Positions 46,545 through 58,534 of a stretch of 64,000 nucleotides of DNA are shown here, piece by piece; position 1 is the stretch's first letter, and every line of letters starts with the position of its first letter. The stretch spans positions 14,818,576-14,882,575 of the forward strand of contig NW_004955438.1 of assembly GCF_000276665.1 (NCBI RefSeq), read 5' to 3'. The translations under genes and the position numbers were made by a program. The notes beneath the pieces are model-generated. The model was not told the DNA's origin and did no database searches. It worked only from the letters and a program-made list of their open reading frames with translations. Source of the DNA: Chinchilla lanigera (Eukaryota > Chordata > Mammalia > Rodentia > Chinchillidae).

Positions 46545-48119
46545 GCTTCTGGGACTCTTCGCTGAACCCCCCGCGAGGAGGTGGCAGCCCACCCGAGCCC
46601 CCAAAAGACCCAGCTCCTGGGGGGCCCGCAGCCTCCAGCCTCAGGTCCACAGCCCGTTACGCAAACTGCAGCTGCGAAATCGAGCTGTCGATAGGAAACG
46701 ATCGCCTGTGGTTTGTGAATCCTGTTTTCATCGAGGACTGTGGCAGAGCCCTGCCCGCCGACCTGCCGCCTCCTGGCTGCTGCCCCTCGTGCCCAGAACC
46801 TGCCACCTCGGACGCTACTACCTCACCCNNNNNNNNNNNNNNNNNNNNNNNNNNNNNNNNNNNNNNNNNNNNNNNNNNNNNNNNNNNNNNNNNNNNNNNN
46901 NNNNNNNNNNNNNNNNNNNNNNNNNNNNCCAGCGCGCTGAGGGCGGGGCCCTCAGTGCCCTCCCCGGCCCGGGCCCCAGCGCACCCTGCTCCTGCTTGTC
47001 CTTTGCCCAGTACTCCCCCAGTATCTGCCCCCCACCTCCCGTCCCATGCCCCAGGGCCCCCAGACCATCCCAGCCAGCCACCCATGACAGCCTGCGAGAG
47101 GCTCCCACAGCCCACCACAGGCCTGAGCGCCTTCAGAGAACAAGAGATGAAGCCCGGGACGGCCCCTAGCTCCTCGCAACCAAGCCCTGCCCCTCCAGTG
47201 CCCACAAAGAAGAGCCTTCCCGCTGTGCCTCCCAGGCGACGTGTCTCTGAGAGGCTATCCCTGGAAGACCAGAGTATGGGGCTGGTGGCTGACGGGGAGC
47301 AGCTGGGCCTTTCCAGGGCGACTCAGCTCACCTTACCTCCACAAGGGACCTTGGGCAGCCCTGGGGACTGTCCTCAGAGGACCACAGAACAAGCCCAGGA
47401 AGCAGAAGCCAAAGCCAGCGATCCAGGCAACACGCCAGACCCTGCCAGGAAGAGCAGACAACCCCCAGTCCCGCCCCCTAGGAAGAAACGGATCTCCAGG
47501 CAGCTGGCCTGTGTGCTCCCAAGTCCCCTGGAGAGCGTCAAGCCCCCAACAAAGGAGGTGACCTCTGAGAAACCTGTGCCTGGTGTGCCCAGAGAAGGCC
47601 AGGGTGCTGCCCCCCAGTCTGGGACTCCACACCTCCATGCCAAGGCCAGCGCCTATGCCCAGAGCTCTCCAGAGTTCAAGGGCTCCCTGGCCTCCCTCCC
47701 AGACAGCCTGGGAGTGCCCTCCTCAGCTGTCGACCAGGACTCCTACTCCACCAGTAGTGCAGAGGAGGAGCTGGATTTCAGCAGCCCCAGCGTGAAGAAG
47801 AAGCCATCAATGATCCTGGACAAGGCACGCCACCGGCTGAGCTTTGCTAGCTTTACCAATGTCTTCCACGCCTTCCTCTCCAACAACCGCAAGCTGTACA
47901 AGAAGGTGGTGGAGCTGGCCCAGGACAAGGGCTCATACTTTGGCAGCCTGGTGCAGGACTACAAGGTGTACAGTCTAGAGATGATGGTGCGCCAGACTTC
48001 CAGCACGGAAATGCTGCAGGAGATCCGCACCATGATGACCCAGCTGAAGAGCTACTTGCTGCAGAGCACCGAACTCAAGGCCCTGGTAGACCCTGCCCTG
48101 CACGCAGAGGAAGACCTTG
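46545..48119 (+). CDS. RIN3: RIN3 exon 6: proline-rich region and most of RH domain
   Basis: This is the large central exon (1575 bases including 100 N), with acceptor TTTCCGCAG and donor GTCAGT. It opens with GFWDSSLNPP, then CEIELSIGNDRLWFVNPVFI, then a proline-rich region interrupted by the N gap at 46829-46928. Two PxxxPR SH3-binding motifs are visible: PAVPPR (47219-47236, followed by RRVSERLS) and PVPPPR (47465-47482, followed by KKRISRQ). In human RIN3 this motif type binds CD2AP SH3 domains. Basic-residue/Ser sites (RRRVS, KKRIS) could be kinase or 14-3-3 sites; that is inference. From about 47790 the RH domain starts (KKKPSMILDKARHRLSFASF), continuing through NNRKLYKKVVELAQDKGSYF to ALVDPALHAEEDL. 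The open frame seems to run to a TAG at 48125, but that is intron read-through: the donor at 48120 joins to EAIVES in exon 7. Confidence 0.96.
46829..46928. other. Assembly gap, 100 N, inside RIN3 coding exon 6
   Basis: Exactly 100 N interrupt the proline-rich region. The same reading frame that enters the gap resumes after it (SALRAGPSVPSP, then the HAPGPPDHP segment recognisable from human RIN3). If the gene is intact, the true missing length is therefore one more than a multiple of three. A 100-N run is usually a placeholder of unknown size. Confidence 0.95.
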
Positions 48120-48731
48120 GTCAGTAGCTATGGGGGAGTGGGAGGGAGTGAAGGATGGGGGCGCGTAGACTTAGGAGCCCCTGTGCATGACACAGTTGGT
48201 GCCCCAACCTCAGCCCTTCTCAGCTGTGTGCCTGTCTCCAGCTGCTGCATGGGCTGGCTCTGGAGGTGCGCAGTACCCTCTTTCCCAGAAATTGACCTCA
48301 GCCGTGCAAGAGTCATGTGACCTACACCCCCTCTCCCACCCTCAGCAGCCCACACCATCACTTCCTGCAGGGGACATTAAGCTAGCCCCTTCCCTCTAAG
48401 CAGGACCTCTCTGGTGCGGTTTTATTCCGAGGCATACTCGGGGATCCAGCTGCAGCCCAGACTTCAGCCTGGCTCAAGCCCATCCTTGTTGCACTCCACT
48501 TCTCTATTCCTTCCTGCTGTTCTCCAGTAAACCACATGCACCCAAATCCTCTTCTGGGGAACCAACCCAAGCCAGCTCACTGCTTTGACCACCTCTCAAG
48601 CAGCGCCCCCTTCCCACCCACGCCAGCCTCTAACCCAGTAACTAGCAAACCTTTTTGAGTTTGTGATTCATAGTGAGATCTATATTATACACTGAAATTA
48701 ACTACACACCTGTGTAAATATGTAAAACGGT

Positions 48732-48938
48732 CAGCCAGACATGGTGATACATGCCTGTAATCCCAGTTAGTCAGGAGGCTAAGGCAAGAGAATCTCAAAT
48801 TCAAGGCCAGCCCGGGCAACTTAGTGAGACCTGGTCTCAAAATAAAAAATAAAATGGTACGGTGGGGTGTAGGTCAGTGGTAGAGCACCCCAAAGTTCAA
48901 ATCCAGGACCACACACACACACACACACACACACACAA
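48732..48938 (+). mobile_element. B1-dID SINE with CA-repeat tail
   Basis: B1 half (CAGCCAGACATGGTGATACA ... GAGACCTGGTCTC), an A-rich linker, then an ID half (GTGGGGTGTAGGTCAGTGGT ... CCAGGACCAC) that runs into a CA repeat. Confidence 0.82.
48909..48938. repeat. CA microsatellite
   Basis: About 14 CA units continuing the tail of the B1-dID at 48732. Confidence 0.93.
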
Positions 48939-51204
48939 ATCACACTGCTGTGTGGCTAAAGCACAAGTTAAAACATGGAGCTGCTGATGGACTAACTAGT
49001 TAGTAACAGTCCCTTCCTGAAGCCTTCCAAGTGGCACCCTTTCGGGGTCCCCTAGCTCTCTCTTCCCCTCCCCAGTACTAAAAGGTTAGTGCTGGGGACA
49101 GGAAGGGACATTTGAGACTCTGCAACATACTCGAGTCATTGTAAGTATTTCTTGCAGGAAGAGCAGTGAATGTTGTCTTCCCAGGGAGACAGGATTTCGC
49201 CAGCAGCTCCTGGGAACATAGACTCTCCTGGCCACAGGACTGGTGGGCACTGTGGGTGTGGGCCTGGATGGTGACACTGAGGTCAGAATCCAGAAGCCGC
49301 CTCCCTGGCTGCCGTGTGTGCATCTGCACAGTGCCTTACAGGTGGAGGGTTCTCCAGGATGGAAGCTCGGGGGCAGCACAGGCCAGGGTCACCGACAGCA
49401 GCCGGGATTTATCTCACAACTGGGTGCCCAGTCAGAGCAGCACAGGCCTTGCTCCCACTTGTCGCTCTCGCTGGGCAATGCTGAGTCCCATCGTGAGCAG
49501 ACAGTTAGCAGAGTTATTGGCCGCCCTACTGTGTGCCAGGCACAGTGTCCGAGCTGGGAAAGCAGAGGGGGGCAAAACCTGTGAAAGTCCCTCTTGCCCC
49601 CGGGAGCGTACATTTGAGAAGAGCCATGGGCAGTCCGCAGGAAACCTGAGTAAAGGCATCTAGTGGAGTGACGCAGTGGGGAACACGACAGGAAGTGAGG
49701 TCAGGAGACACCCAGGGAGGGGGGTCACTAGGACCTGCAGGCCACCCTGGGGACGTAGCTTATGTGCAAGAGACTTTCCTGCTGCGGCAGGTTCAAGTCC
49801 AAGAGTGACATTGTCTCACATATGCACGGCGTCACTCTGGCTGTGAAGATGAGGGGGAGCAGACAGATGTGCTCGGAAGCCGCTGCCCCATCTGGTCTTG
49901 CAGTGAGGGTGACAGGGTCAGGCAGAGGCAAGGGAGGTGGGACAAGGAGCTGAGATTCTGGTCTTTCCTGAAGGTGGACATAGGACTGGTGGACTCTGGG
50001 TATGGGGCTGAGCACTGGGTCCCTAGGAGATGCAGCTGTTGCTTCCTGAGGTGGGCACCGGGGGAAAGTCCTGGGGCAAGGATTTGGACAGACGGCCTTG
50101 GAGCTGCTTACCAGACTCCCCGGTGGGGACGTCGAGTAAGCTGCTGAGGTCTGAGTCTGCAGTTCTGCGGTGCGGTGTAGGCTGCAGATAGACATTTGGG
50201 AACTGTCAGCATAAAAAGAGCCACGAGACTGGGTGAGATCAGCCCTGATCTGAGAATGGAGCCCCTGGTAGCGTGCAGACCTGGAGGGCGTGGAAGGGCA
50301 TGGAAGCTCCAAGAGGCTCAGAGGAAGCTGGAGGGGGCTGAGCAGTGGAGAGTGGGGCTGGGCTTTCCTTTAGGGAGAGACAGCAGTGTGGTCACAGGCA
50401 GAGAGGTGGGTGACGAGGTGAGAGGATCGGGGACCACTCCCTCGGGGCTGTGTGGACATCAGGCGGAGGATCTGGCCTGGAGGCAGCGGGCTTCTGAAGG
50501 GTGTGTGGAGGGCACAGAGGACGGGACAAAGCAGGGAAATGAGTCAGGGAACTGGTTTCGCCCTGGGCAAGACAAAGAAGTTAGTGCCAGCCAGACCATT
50601 GCCAAAAACAGCGAGTGACCTGAGCCCCCCAGGGTGGCCAGCTGGCTGCTCAAGGACTCTCCACAGGATGTCTGCAAAGGCCAGCTCTGTCTCAGGCACC
50701 GAGATGCCAACAGGTACCAGGTGTGGAGTCTGCCAGGCACAGCACGGCATAGTGTCCCCAGAGCCGGCCCTGGGCTGAGTGTGGGGCAGGGGGAGGGACC
50801 CACCAAAGACGGGCAGGGCTGGAGCTGCAGGCAGCAGAGAGGGAACAAGACTGAGTGGCATCAGCGGGACCAGCTGCATTCCGGACACCGCACACCTCAG
50901 CCTTAGGACCCGCCAACCCGAGCAGCTGGGCCTCTGCTCCACCCAGGAAGTTACGGCTCAGAGGCTCGGTGACCCAGGCGAGAGGACAGAGCTAGCAGCA
51001 GAGCTGGTTCAGACCAGACAGTGGCCCACCCATGAGCCGTTGCTCTGCTGCTGTGCCCAGTGAGACCCGGGGAGCCTAAGCCACAGAAGGCCCTGCCCCT
51101 GCCTTTGGTGTTAGGGTAAAAGGGACAAGGCACCCTTGAGACACAGTCCTGGCACCTGTCCGTGGCTGCAGAGGGCTGTGTGATGTGAGGGGCCTGAGGA
51201 CAAG

Positions 51205-51300
51205 CACAGCCCTCGCCTTATGCAGAGTAGGAAACAGGCTCTGCGATGGGAAGGAACGCAGTCAAGGTCACACAGAAGCCCGGGGCAGCGGGAAGGAAAG
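51205..51300 (-). repeat. Possible MIR fragment
   Basis: GAGTAGGAAACAGGCTCTGC and CAGTCAAGGTCACACAGAAG resemble reversed MIR. Confidence 0.5.
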
Positions 51301-52502
51301 GCGCTCCCCAGTCTCTGCTGTCTGTGTTCTCCTGATGGAGGGATGAGGGAGGTGGCAAGACAGGGACCCAGGACAGCCAGCTCTAATGCCCAAACACAGA
51401 CAAGAGCAACCCGCTGCAGGGAAGCCTTGTCTTAACCTCCACTGAGGACCAGCCATGAGACTCAGCACGAGTTTCCCCAGGGACAGGGCAGCCCAGGTGT
51501 CTTCCATGGGACAAGATTGGGACTGACCCTGCTGGGGGATAGCCAGGACCCTCCTGGAGATGCAGTAGGGCCGAAAACAACTTCCTGGGAGTGTTTTCCT
51601 ACTGTCACCAGAAGCAGCTGATCATCACTGCAGTGTCAAGCAGATGTGAGCCAGGTCCTCCAGCCCACCCCTATCAGAGCCTAAGTGTTTCCATTTGGCA
51701 GGGGAACCACGTACAGTAAAAGACACATTGCCGTGGACCCCCTCAGACTCCTCCCTCTTGCTTCCAAAGAACTTAGCCCCTTGTTCTTGCTGCTTTCTGA
51801 AACCATTCTGGAAGTCCTCTTTTGTGAGTGTCCTTGTGAGGCGTGATCAAAAGTAATGATGACTGCTGCTACTGAGTGCCACCAGCAGAAAGGCAGGCTC
51901 ATAGACACGTGACGGGGTGTCCGCATCTACCTTATTCACTGGGACCATGCGACTTCTGGCTCTTCCCCAAAGTCAAAATGACCGTGAAAGGTAAATACTT
52001 TAAACTGATTCAGGACATCAAGGCAGCCATGACAGTGTAACTAAAGCCACTCATGAAAGAGGACTTCCAGAACTGCTTTAGAAAGTGGCAAGAATAATAA
52101 GTATGTTCAAAAAGAGGGGGAGTACTTTTAGGGGAATTCGTGGCAATTTGCCTTTTATTGTAACAATTTTTTTAAAAGTTTAAGCATCAGCCATATTTTC
52201 ATTCACACCCTGTAGAGTTATTGTGAGATCAGAGTTCACTGATGCCCACTCCCCAAGTTGAGTAGGGCTGCTGCTCTGATCAGATGACATTATGGCAAAG
52301 GGCAAGCCAGGTAGTTAGGGGGGCATGGGTAAGGGCAGGTGCAAAGGCCCTGAGGCAGGAGCAGCCTGGCAGGGAGGAGGAGCAGTACACACATGGGAGC
52401 AAACAGAGCCCAGTGAAAGAGGTTGCAGGGTCAACCACTGTAGGCCTCACAGGCCCCGGGGCAGACTTGGGCTTTGATTTGATTGCATTGTGGATTGGTT
52501 AG

Positions 52503-52600
52503 TTTTCCCAGGTGCTAGGATAAGATGCCTGACATCTACAGCTTAAGGTAGAAGAGGTTTATTTGGTTACTTGAGCTGCCCAGGGCTCCTGTGTGCATTT
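52503..52600 (-). mobile_element. MaLR-like LTR fragment, antisense
   Basis: GGATAAGATGCCTGACATCT and AGGTAGAAGAGGTTTATTTG resemble the reverse complement of a rodent MaLR LTR 3' end. Confidence 0.45.
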
Positions 52601-52769
52601 GTCTGCAGTAAGGCTCTGCTGGATTCCTCCAGGGTCCGTGTGTCAGACGTGCTGGGGCCGAGTGGGGCCTGCAGGAACCAAGACAGGGAGGGTGCACTGC
52701 TGGGCAGCAGGGCCGGGTGGCAGGACTCCTGCCACTGATGTCCTCACCTTGTGCTCTGCCCACCCGCAG

Positions 52770-53078
52770 AAGCCATCGTGGAGTCAGCCCTGTACAAGTG
52801 CGTCCTGAAGCCCCTGAAAGAAGCCATTGACTCAAGCCTGCATGAGATCCACAGCAGGGACGGCTCCCTGCAGCAGCTCAAGGTGAACCAGCAGGTGGTC
52901 CTGGCCACCACCACCACCGACCTGGGTGTGACCACCAGTGTGCCCGAGGTGCCCGTCCTGGAGAAGATCTTGCAGAAGCTGGCCAGCATGCACAAGGCCT
53001 ACTCGCCCGAGAAGAAGATCTCTATCCTGCTCAAGACCTGCAAGCTCATCTACGACTCCATGGCACTCGGCAACCCAG
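52770..53078 (+). CDS. RIN3: RIN3 exon 7: end of RH domain and start of VPS9
   Basis: This 309-base exon is bounded by acceptor CACCCGCAG and donor GTAGGT. Its first two bases complete Glu with exon 6. The frame reads EAIVESALYKCVLKPLKEAI, then LQQLKVNQQVVLATTTTDLG, then YSPEKKISILLKTCKLIYDS and ends GNP plus one base. The first part finishes the helical RH domain, which in RIN proteins stabilises VPS9 and helps bind Rab5. The EKKISILLKTCKLIY helix leads into the VPS9 catalytic core. The next human segment (KPYGADDFLP, with the catalytic Asp) is not found anywhere to 64000, so the next exon lies beyond the window. Confidence 0.96.
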
Positions 53079-53174
53079 GTAGGTGGGGACCCTCCCCAAG
53101 GGGCGATCCAGCTCCGTCTGTTCCAGCCAAACCCCAGGCTGCACAGGGCAGTCTGCATCGAAATTTCCCCTTTT

Positions 53175-53300
53175 TATGAGGACACTGTTCATAGCAGGGT
53201 TGGGGCTTTCCCTTGTCCAGAGTGACCTCATGGCCTGTGACATGTTTGGTGACCCCATTTCCAAATAAGGTCACATTCTTAGGTGCTGGGAGTTAGTTCT
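53175..53300 (-). mobile_element. MLT1-like LTR fragment, antisense
   Basis: CCATTTCCAAATAAGGTCAC followed by ATTCTTAGGTGCTGGGAGTT matches the reverse complement of the start of MLT1-type LTRs. Confidence 0.6.
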
Positions 53301-53904
53301 TGGGCATGTGGGTTTGGGAGAGGATCCGGTTCAGCCTGCTGTGCTGAGGCCAACTGGGCTCCGTGGTCTGCCGTGAGCCGTGGCCGGCTGGAGCTGGCTG
53401 GTTGGGGATGGCCGCGCTTGTCTGTCGGGCTGTGACTGACAGTGGCTTGTGCCAAGGTCCCTGGTCCACAGCTCCTGGTCCTGCATCGGGTGTGCCCAGG
53501 CTTGTGCCCAGGCTGTTGCGGGGCCAGGAGATCAAGCGCAGGCTGCTAAGCCTGCTGAGTCCTCGCCTGAACTTGCAGGCTGCCGCTGGTACAAGTGGTT
53601 GGTTTGTTCAGTCATAAGATGAGCCCTGACTCGGGGTGAGGAACACTTGCCCATGCAAAGTCACAGAGCAGGAGGTACAGAGCTAGGGAGAGGAGTGCCA
53701 CAGACCACTTATGATCAGTTTACCCCAGCGCTCCTCCAGGTAGATCCGAAAAGGCATCACCGAGCCGTAAGGCACACCTTTGTGAACAGAACAGTGGCTG
53801 AATTTCACCCCCACCCGACCCGTCAGCTGGATGCCCTGCACACTGAGCAGCTGGAGTAGTGTACGTGGCACCCACGGTAATGGAGAATGGGAAGATTGTC
53901 ACTT

Positions 53905-54010
53905 CTATAATGATACAGACCCGGATTCAAATCCCCGGATGACTCAACTCCCTCAATGACCTTGAATGATTTCCTTAGCCCCTTAAGGCCAATTTCCTCA
54001 TCTGTTGGAA
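53905..54010 (+). repeat. MIR SINE fragment
   Basis: GATTCAAATCCCCGGATGAC, TGACCTTGAATGATTTCCTT and CCAATTTCCTCATCTGTTGG. Confidence 0.65.
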
Positions 54011-57000
54011 GCTGCTTTACAGATAGGGGAAACTAAGACCTGTATGACCCAGAAGCCGCGCTCAGTCACTGAGAATATGGACACAACTGCATAAAATGTT
54101 GTCCTCGACGCCTTGCCCTGCAGGTGCAGCTGTGGCCCCTGAGGAGCGGGGCTCTCTCCTCCCTTGGAGAAGGGCAGGCCCGTTAGGCCATAGACCAACA
54201 GGGCAGGTGTCAGGTTGGGGGTGTGGCCTAGGGTCAGGTCTCTCCTTCTAGAAAAGCTTCCCAGGGTCAAGGCCCAGTTCCAGGTCAGAGTCACCTTTTG
54301 TGCTAAACTGATGTGTGTCCTCCGGTGAGAATGAATGTTATTTCCCACAGTCAGACACCACAGTGAGTTAGAAATGCTCATGGACTCATGCACGCCATGT
54401 TGGAAATGCAACTGGGAGACAAAGTGCTGTAGCAGAAATGTGGGGTCATGAGGGTTTGTCTTCCACAGGGTGGATTTTAGACTTGGGATTTGTGCAGTCT
54501 GCAGGCCAGTGAACAGGCCGAGGATGCAAGTACAACCAAGTACCCACCTTAAAAAAAAAAACCCACAGAAACAAAGCAGGGTCCGTAGAAAGCCTGCAAA
54601 GCCCAGAGCTCTCAAAGAGATGAACATAGACAGCCCTAGGGACTGGAGCCCTGGGCAGCCTGGCCTGGCCAGGCAAAGCACTGGAGGAAACAAGCCAGGA
54701 GCCTTCTCAGACTGGGCGAGCAGTTCTGGATCTACAGCAAGCAGGCAGGATCAGGCTGTCCTGGATCAGGGTGGGTAGAGGGAACATCAGAGAAACTGAG
54801 TCAAACCAGAAAGGAGACAGAGCCCCTCCCAGAGGGACACGGGACAGCCGGACCCAGGTTCCCATCCCGGCTCTGGCCCTCAGCTGCTGGGTAGTTTGGG
54901 TGACCCAGTGCGCAGCTTGATTCCTCCTACTGAAGGGGCACAGTGGTCCCTACCTGGGGCTACCTTGACACCCAGAGGAGCCTGCAGTTTGCAGGTTGCC
55001 TGGCAGCTGCACTTCCTAAATGAACGGTCCCCTTCCATGGTTCGGGTCTTTGGGAGAATCGTTTCCCCCAGGTCCTGCAGGGCTGCGGGGGCTGTGGGCG
55101 GAGTCGGGGCCAAGGGTGCAGCAGCCCCCCACTGCATTCTACCCTAGCTTGGCTGGAAAAGGGCAGTTCCGTTCTCAGTGAGCCTTGTTTCCCCCAGAAA
55201 CCTCTGGCTTCCTGGAATTCTTTTAAAACCCCAGTCATGTGGCGGTGATGTTCCAACAGTGTGACCTTTGCTATCTGTGGATCTGGCTGCTGAAAACTTA
55301 CCCACAGCAGGGATGGGGGCGGAAATGGCTAATTTTGAGGCAGGAGGGAGGGAAACAAAGGCAGTTAGTGGAGCTGGCAGGCTGGGGACAGCAGGTGGGG
55401 GACAGAGCGGAGCAGGGGGACTGCGATCTCTGCTGACTTAGAGGCTACCCAGGCCAGCGACTCTGAGCTGTGATGGTCAGGCCAGGGTCAGGGCTCTGAG
55501 CCAAGATTTCTTGCCAGAAACCAATAGGTTCTCACCAAGGGACCACGGTGGGTTCCTTCCATTGCTGGCTGAGCACTGACTAGGAGTCCAGTGGTGCTCA
55601 CTTTAATCTTGGCCCCTGGCAGTTTGGAGCCACCACCCCTCAGAGCCTCAGCCACTTCCCTGACAAAAGCAGGGGCTGTGGGGTTGGCCTGCAGCTCTGG
55701 GCTTGAACCTCAGCTTCCTTGCATAGCCTTGGAAACAGTCCCACAGGCCCCTGCACACACATCAAGCCCGTGGGATGTCCCTGAGCACCAGGGAAGCTCG
55801 AGACCCCCAGCTCAGTGTCTGCACCCGTCAAATGGGGCTGGGAACTCCGCTGGAGGCTCTGGTGAGGAGACCCCGAGTGTGTGTGAGTGCTTAGATATTA
55901 GGGTACAGCAACCACTGCCACTCTCCACCTTCCCTGATGTGTTGGGGGCACAACGCACTCTGTGGTTCCCTAGCTGGGTTTCACAAGGCACCGGGGCCAC
56001 CAATGGGACACCAGACAGCAGGGCCCAGGGCCAGCCTTGCTGCTGACAGCCCTGCAGGACTTGTTTTACACATGGAGCTCTGCATGGGATTTTGTTTGAA
56101 ATAAATAGTTCTACTGCAATTTTTTTTAAGTCTTTCACTTGGAAAGAATTTCAAACTTCAAACACCCCCAAGAATAGAAGCAGTGCACTGAAATAGGCAC
56201 ACATGCATACTCTTGTGAGTTGTAACATCTTACCCCATCTGCTTTCTCTGTCTCTGCGCGTACGTAATGCTTTTCCGAATCGTATAAAGGACAGAGCTCT
56301 TACCCCCCTTCGGCCCTTTGTCCCTGGACACTTTCCTGAGTGCGCCACGGGCTGTCTGTAAGCACTAAGGCTGCGTGCCCGTGTACACCCACCCTGGGGT
56401 CACCCGTGCCAGAAGTTTACATTGCTTTTAATCTAAGCTACCAAGTTGTCTCTTGGTTGAAGAAGGTCCTTGCTCGTACCTCCCCGCTGCAGGTCGGGGA
56501 CCAGCCGAGGGCCAGGTATTCCATGTAGCGGGTGTGCGTTTCACCTCCCTTGGAATATTTGCACAGCCTGTCTTTGTCGTTTATGGCACTGGTAGTTTTG
56601 AGAGCTTGAAATGCAGACTTCCCCCGCCCCCTGCTTTTTCCTTTACAAGAAAGTTCCCCATTTTGTGTTTGTCAGATGTTTCTTCACGATTAGATTACAT
56701 TTACGCGTTCTCAGCCGCATCCCACATTCTCTTCTTACTTTGACTCTGGGTGATTTTAGGACCAGGCCCCGGGCCCTGAACTCACAGCCGTCTCCTGGGT
56801 GGGGTTCCCAGCAGCCCATGCCGTCTATAGCATGGTGACTCAAAATGGAGTCCAAGACCAGCGATCCTGCACTGAAGGCCGAGGAGCCCTTCGGGCCCCG
56901 TGAGGATGCAGCGCTCCAGCCTGTGTCCTCCACACAGAGAGCCCCTCCCAAGCCCACCACCACCCGCTGCCCACCTGCCCGGCGCTGCCTTTGGTCTTCC

Positions 57001-57489
57001 GGGAAAGGTGCCCCCTGCCTGCCTCTCCCGTCGCCATGCTGGTGTGCAGCAGCCTAGTGTCATTCTTGTTTTACTCTTGAAAACAGGAGTAAAATGAGGC
57101 CTGGCTGCAGGTGAGCCCTGTAGCAGAATGAAAGGGGGTGAGCTTGGAAGCACAAGCCTGCCTTCCCTGGCTGCGCTGTCCTTTCCATCGAGAGAGCTGC
57201 GATTATGCCTGGTATCTCAACCCCGGCTTACCTCACGTTATGCCCCTGCTTTCATCACTGACCCAGCCAGCCAGCTGGGACCAGCCCCGCACTTCACAGC
57301 GGCAGTTGAGTACCTTTCCCACTAGGGCTAGTGGAGGGTGCCGGGTCAGGCAGGTTGGGGAGTTTGCGGAGGCAGAAAACCTGGGATAAACTTGGCCCTC
57401 CATCTGTACCCAGGAGCAAAGCCAGCTTCTGTGGGCTCATGAAGCATGGTGAGAGCAGTGAGGCTTCTAGATGGATCTCTCTTTTTACT

Positions 57490-57532
57490 TTGTTTTGTTT
57501 TGTTTTGTTTTGTTTTGTTTTGTTTTGTTTTT
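57490..57532. repeat. TGTTT pentanucleotide repeat
   Basis: About eight TGTTT units, the tail of the antisense ID. Confidence 0.95.
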
Positions 57533-57610
57533 CTTCCAGTGCTGGGAATCGAACTCACGACCTTACGCTTGCCAGGCAGGCACTGTGCCACTGAGCTAAA
57601 TCCCCAGTCC
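57493..57610 (-). mobile_element. ID SINE, antisense, with AAAAC-repeat tail
   Basis: The reverse complement gives GGGACTGGGGATTTAGCTCA ... GTTCGATTCCCAGC. On the plus strand its tail is a long TGTTT repeat. A 16-base target duplication with one mismatch (CTCTCTTTTTACTTTG / CTCTCCTTTTACTTTG) lies at 57477-57492 and 57611-57626, so the repeat is part of the insertion. Confidence 0.9.
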
Positions 57611-58534
57611 CTCTCCTTTTACTTTGACCAGCAAGTCATTCCCACCTCTTTGACGACTAAGGCCAAGCACTGAAAACCAGGAGAAACAGGTCCCAGCCCA
57701 GGCATCCTCTGGGGTGGTGATGGGATACAGGGTTAGATCCACTAACGAAGATAAATGGCAGGAGATAACAGGTGCTAAGGTGCACAGGCTGCCCTGGAGC
57801 CTTCAATAAGCTGATGCCCAAGGACTTCCCCGGAGATGCCACCCAGCTCTAGCCCCAGGACATAAAGTACATATGGGCAGGTGGTTGGATGTGGGGCCAG
57901 CAAGCTAGTGATGGGGCCCAGGTCCCTTGACATCCACGTCCCAGCAGAGACCATGGAGTCCAGGGTTTGTGGCTGGGTCAGGCAGGGCCATGGCTGGCAT
58001 GGACGGGAGGAGACATTCAATGGGGACCCCAGGGGCCTAGCACATTGACTGAAGGTGAAGAAGCCAGAGAGGAAGTCAGGCTATTGGTTTTTAAAAACTT
58101 ACACTAAAAAAATAAGCTGAAATGATTTGTGATGATAAAGGTTGTTCATATTTATTGTTGAAAAATTGATCAGTGGTGGTGTTTTGGAGAATTTCTTTCT
58201 AGTCTCAGATGACTGATTGATAGATAAATAGACAGACGATTAACTAAGGACATACTGGCTGCTGTAATATCTAAACTGTACCACCTCTAACTCAGAAGTT
58301 TATTTCTCACTCATGTAAGTTGAGTTGAATTGAGGGCGCCATATTGTCCATGCTGAGGGAAGTAATTTAGGTCCCTCAGGCATTGACGTCTGGTGACACA
58401 GAGACTCACACCTCATTTCCCACCCCACAGCATGGCTGGGGTTGAGCCCCCCCTGAGATGCCATGCACTAAGGTTCTCAGGACATGTTACCCTTCTGCCC
58501 TTCCTAACGGTCAGGTCTAACACTGCCCACACCC

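Larger units (their letters stand above)
48120..52769 (+). other. RIN3: RIN3 intron 6, 4.65 kb
   Basis: Noncoding. It contains a B1-dID SINE with CA tail (48732-48938), a possible MIR (51205-51300) and an LTR-like fragment (52503-52600). The GC-rich stretch 48940-51200 produces several spurious long frames on both strands but shows no gene I recognise. Confidence 0.85.

Noticed and set aside
46829..46928. A frameshift in RIN3 caused by the N gap
   Set aside because: The RIN3-like peptide continues in the same frame after exactly 100 N.
48120..48127. Apparent stop codon ending the long RIN3 frame
   Set aside because: It is intron read-through past the donor at 48120; exon 6 joins exon 7 in phase to restore EAIVES.
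49740..49806. Degenerate ID SINE
   Set aside because: Only a weak resemblance (GGGGACGTAGCTTATGTGC, GGTTCAAGTCC) without tail or target repeat.
49728..50312. 194-codon minus-strand frame
   Set aside because: A GC-rich intron yields long chance frames on several strands; no domain is visible.
52751..53179. A separate 142-codon gene
   Set aside because: Its start is intronic, and its core is RIN3 exon 7 followed by intron read-through.
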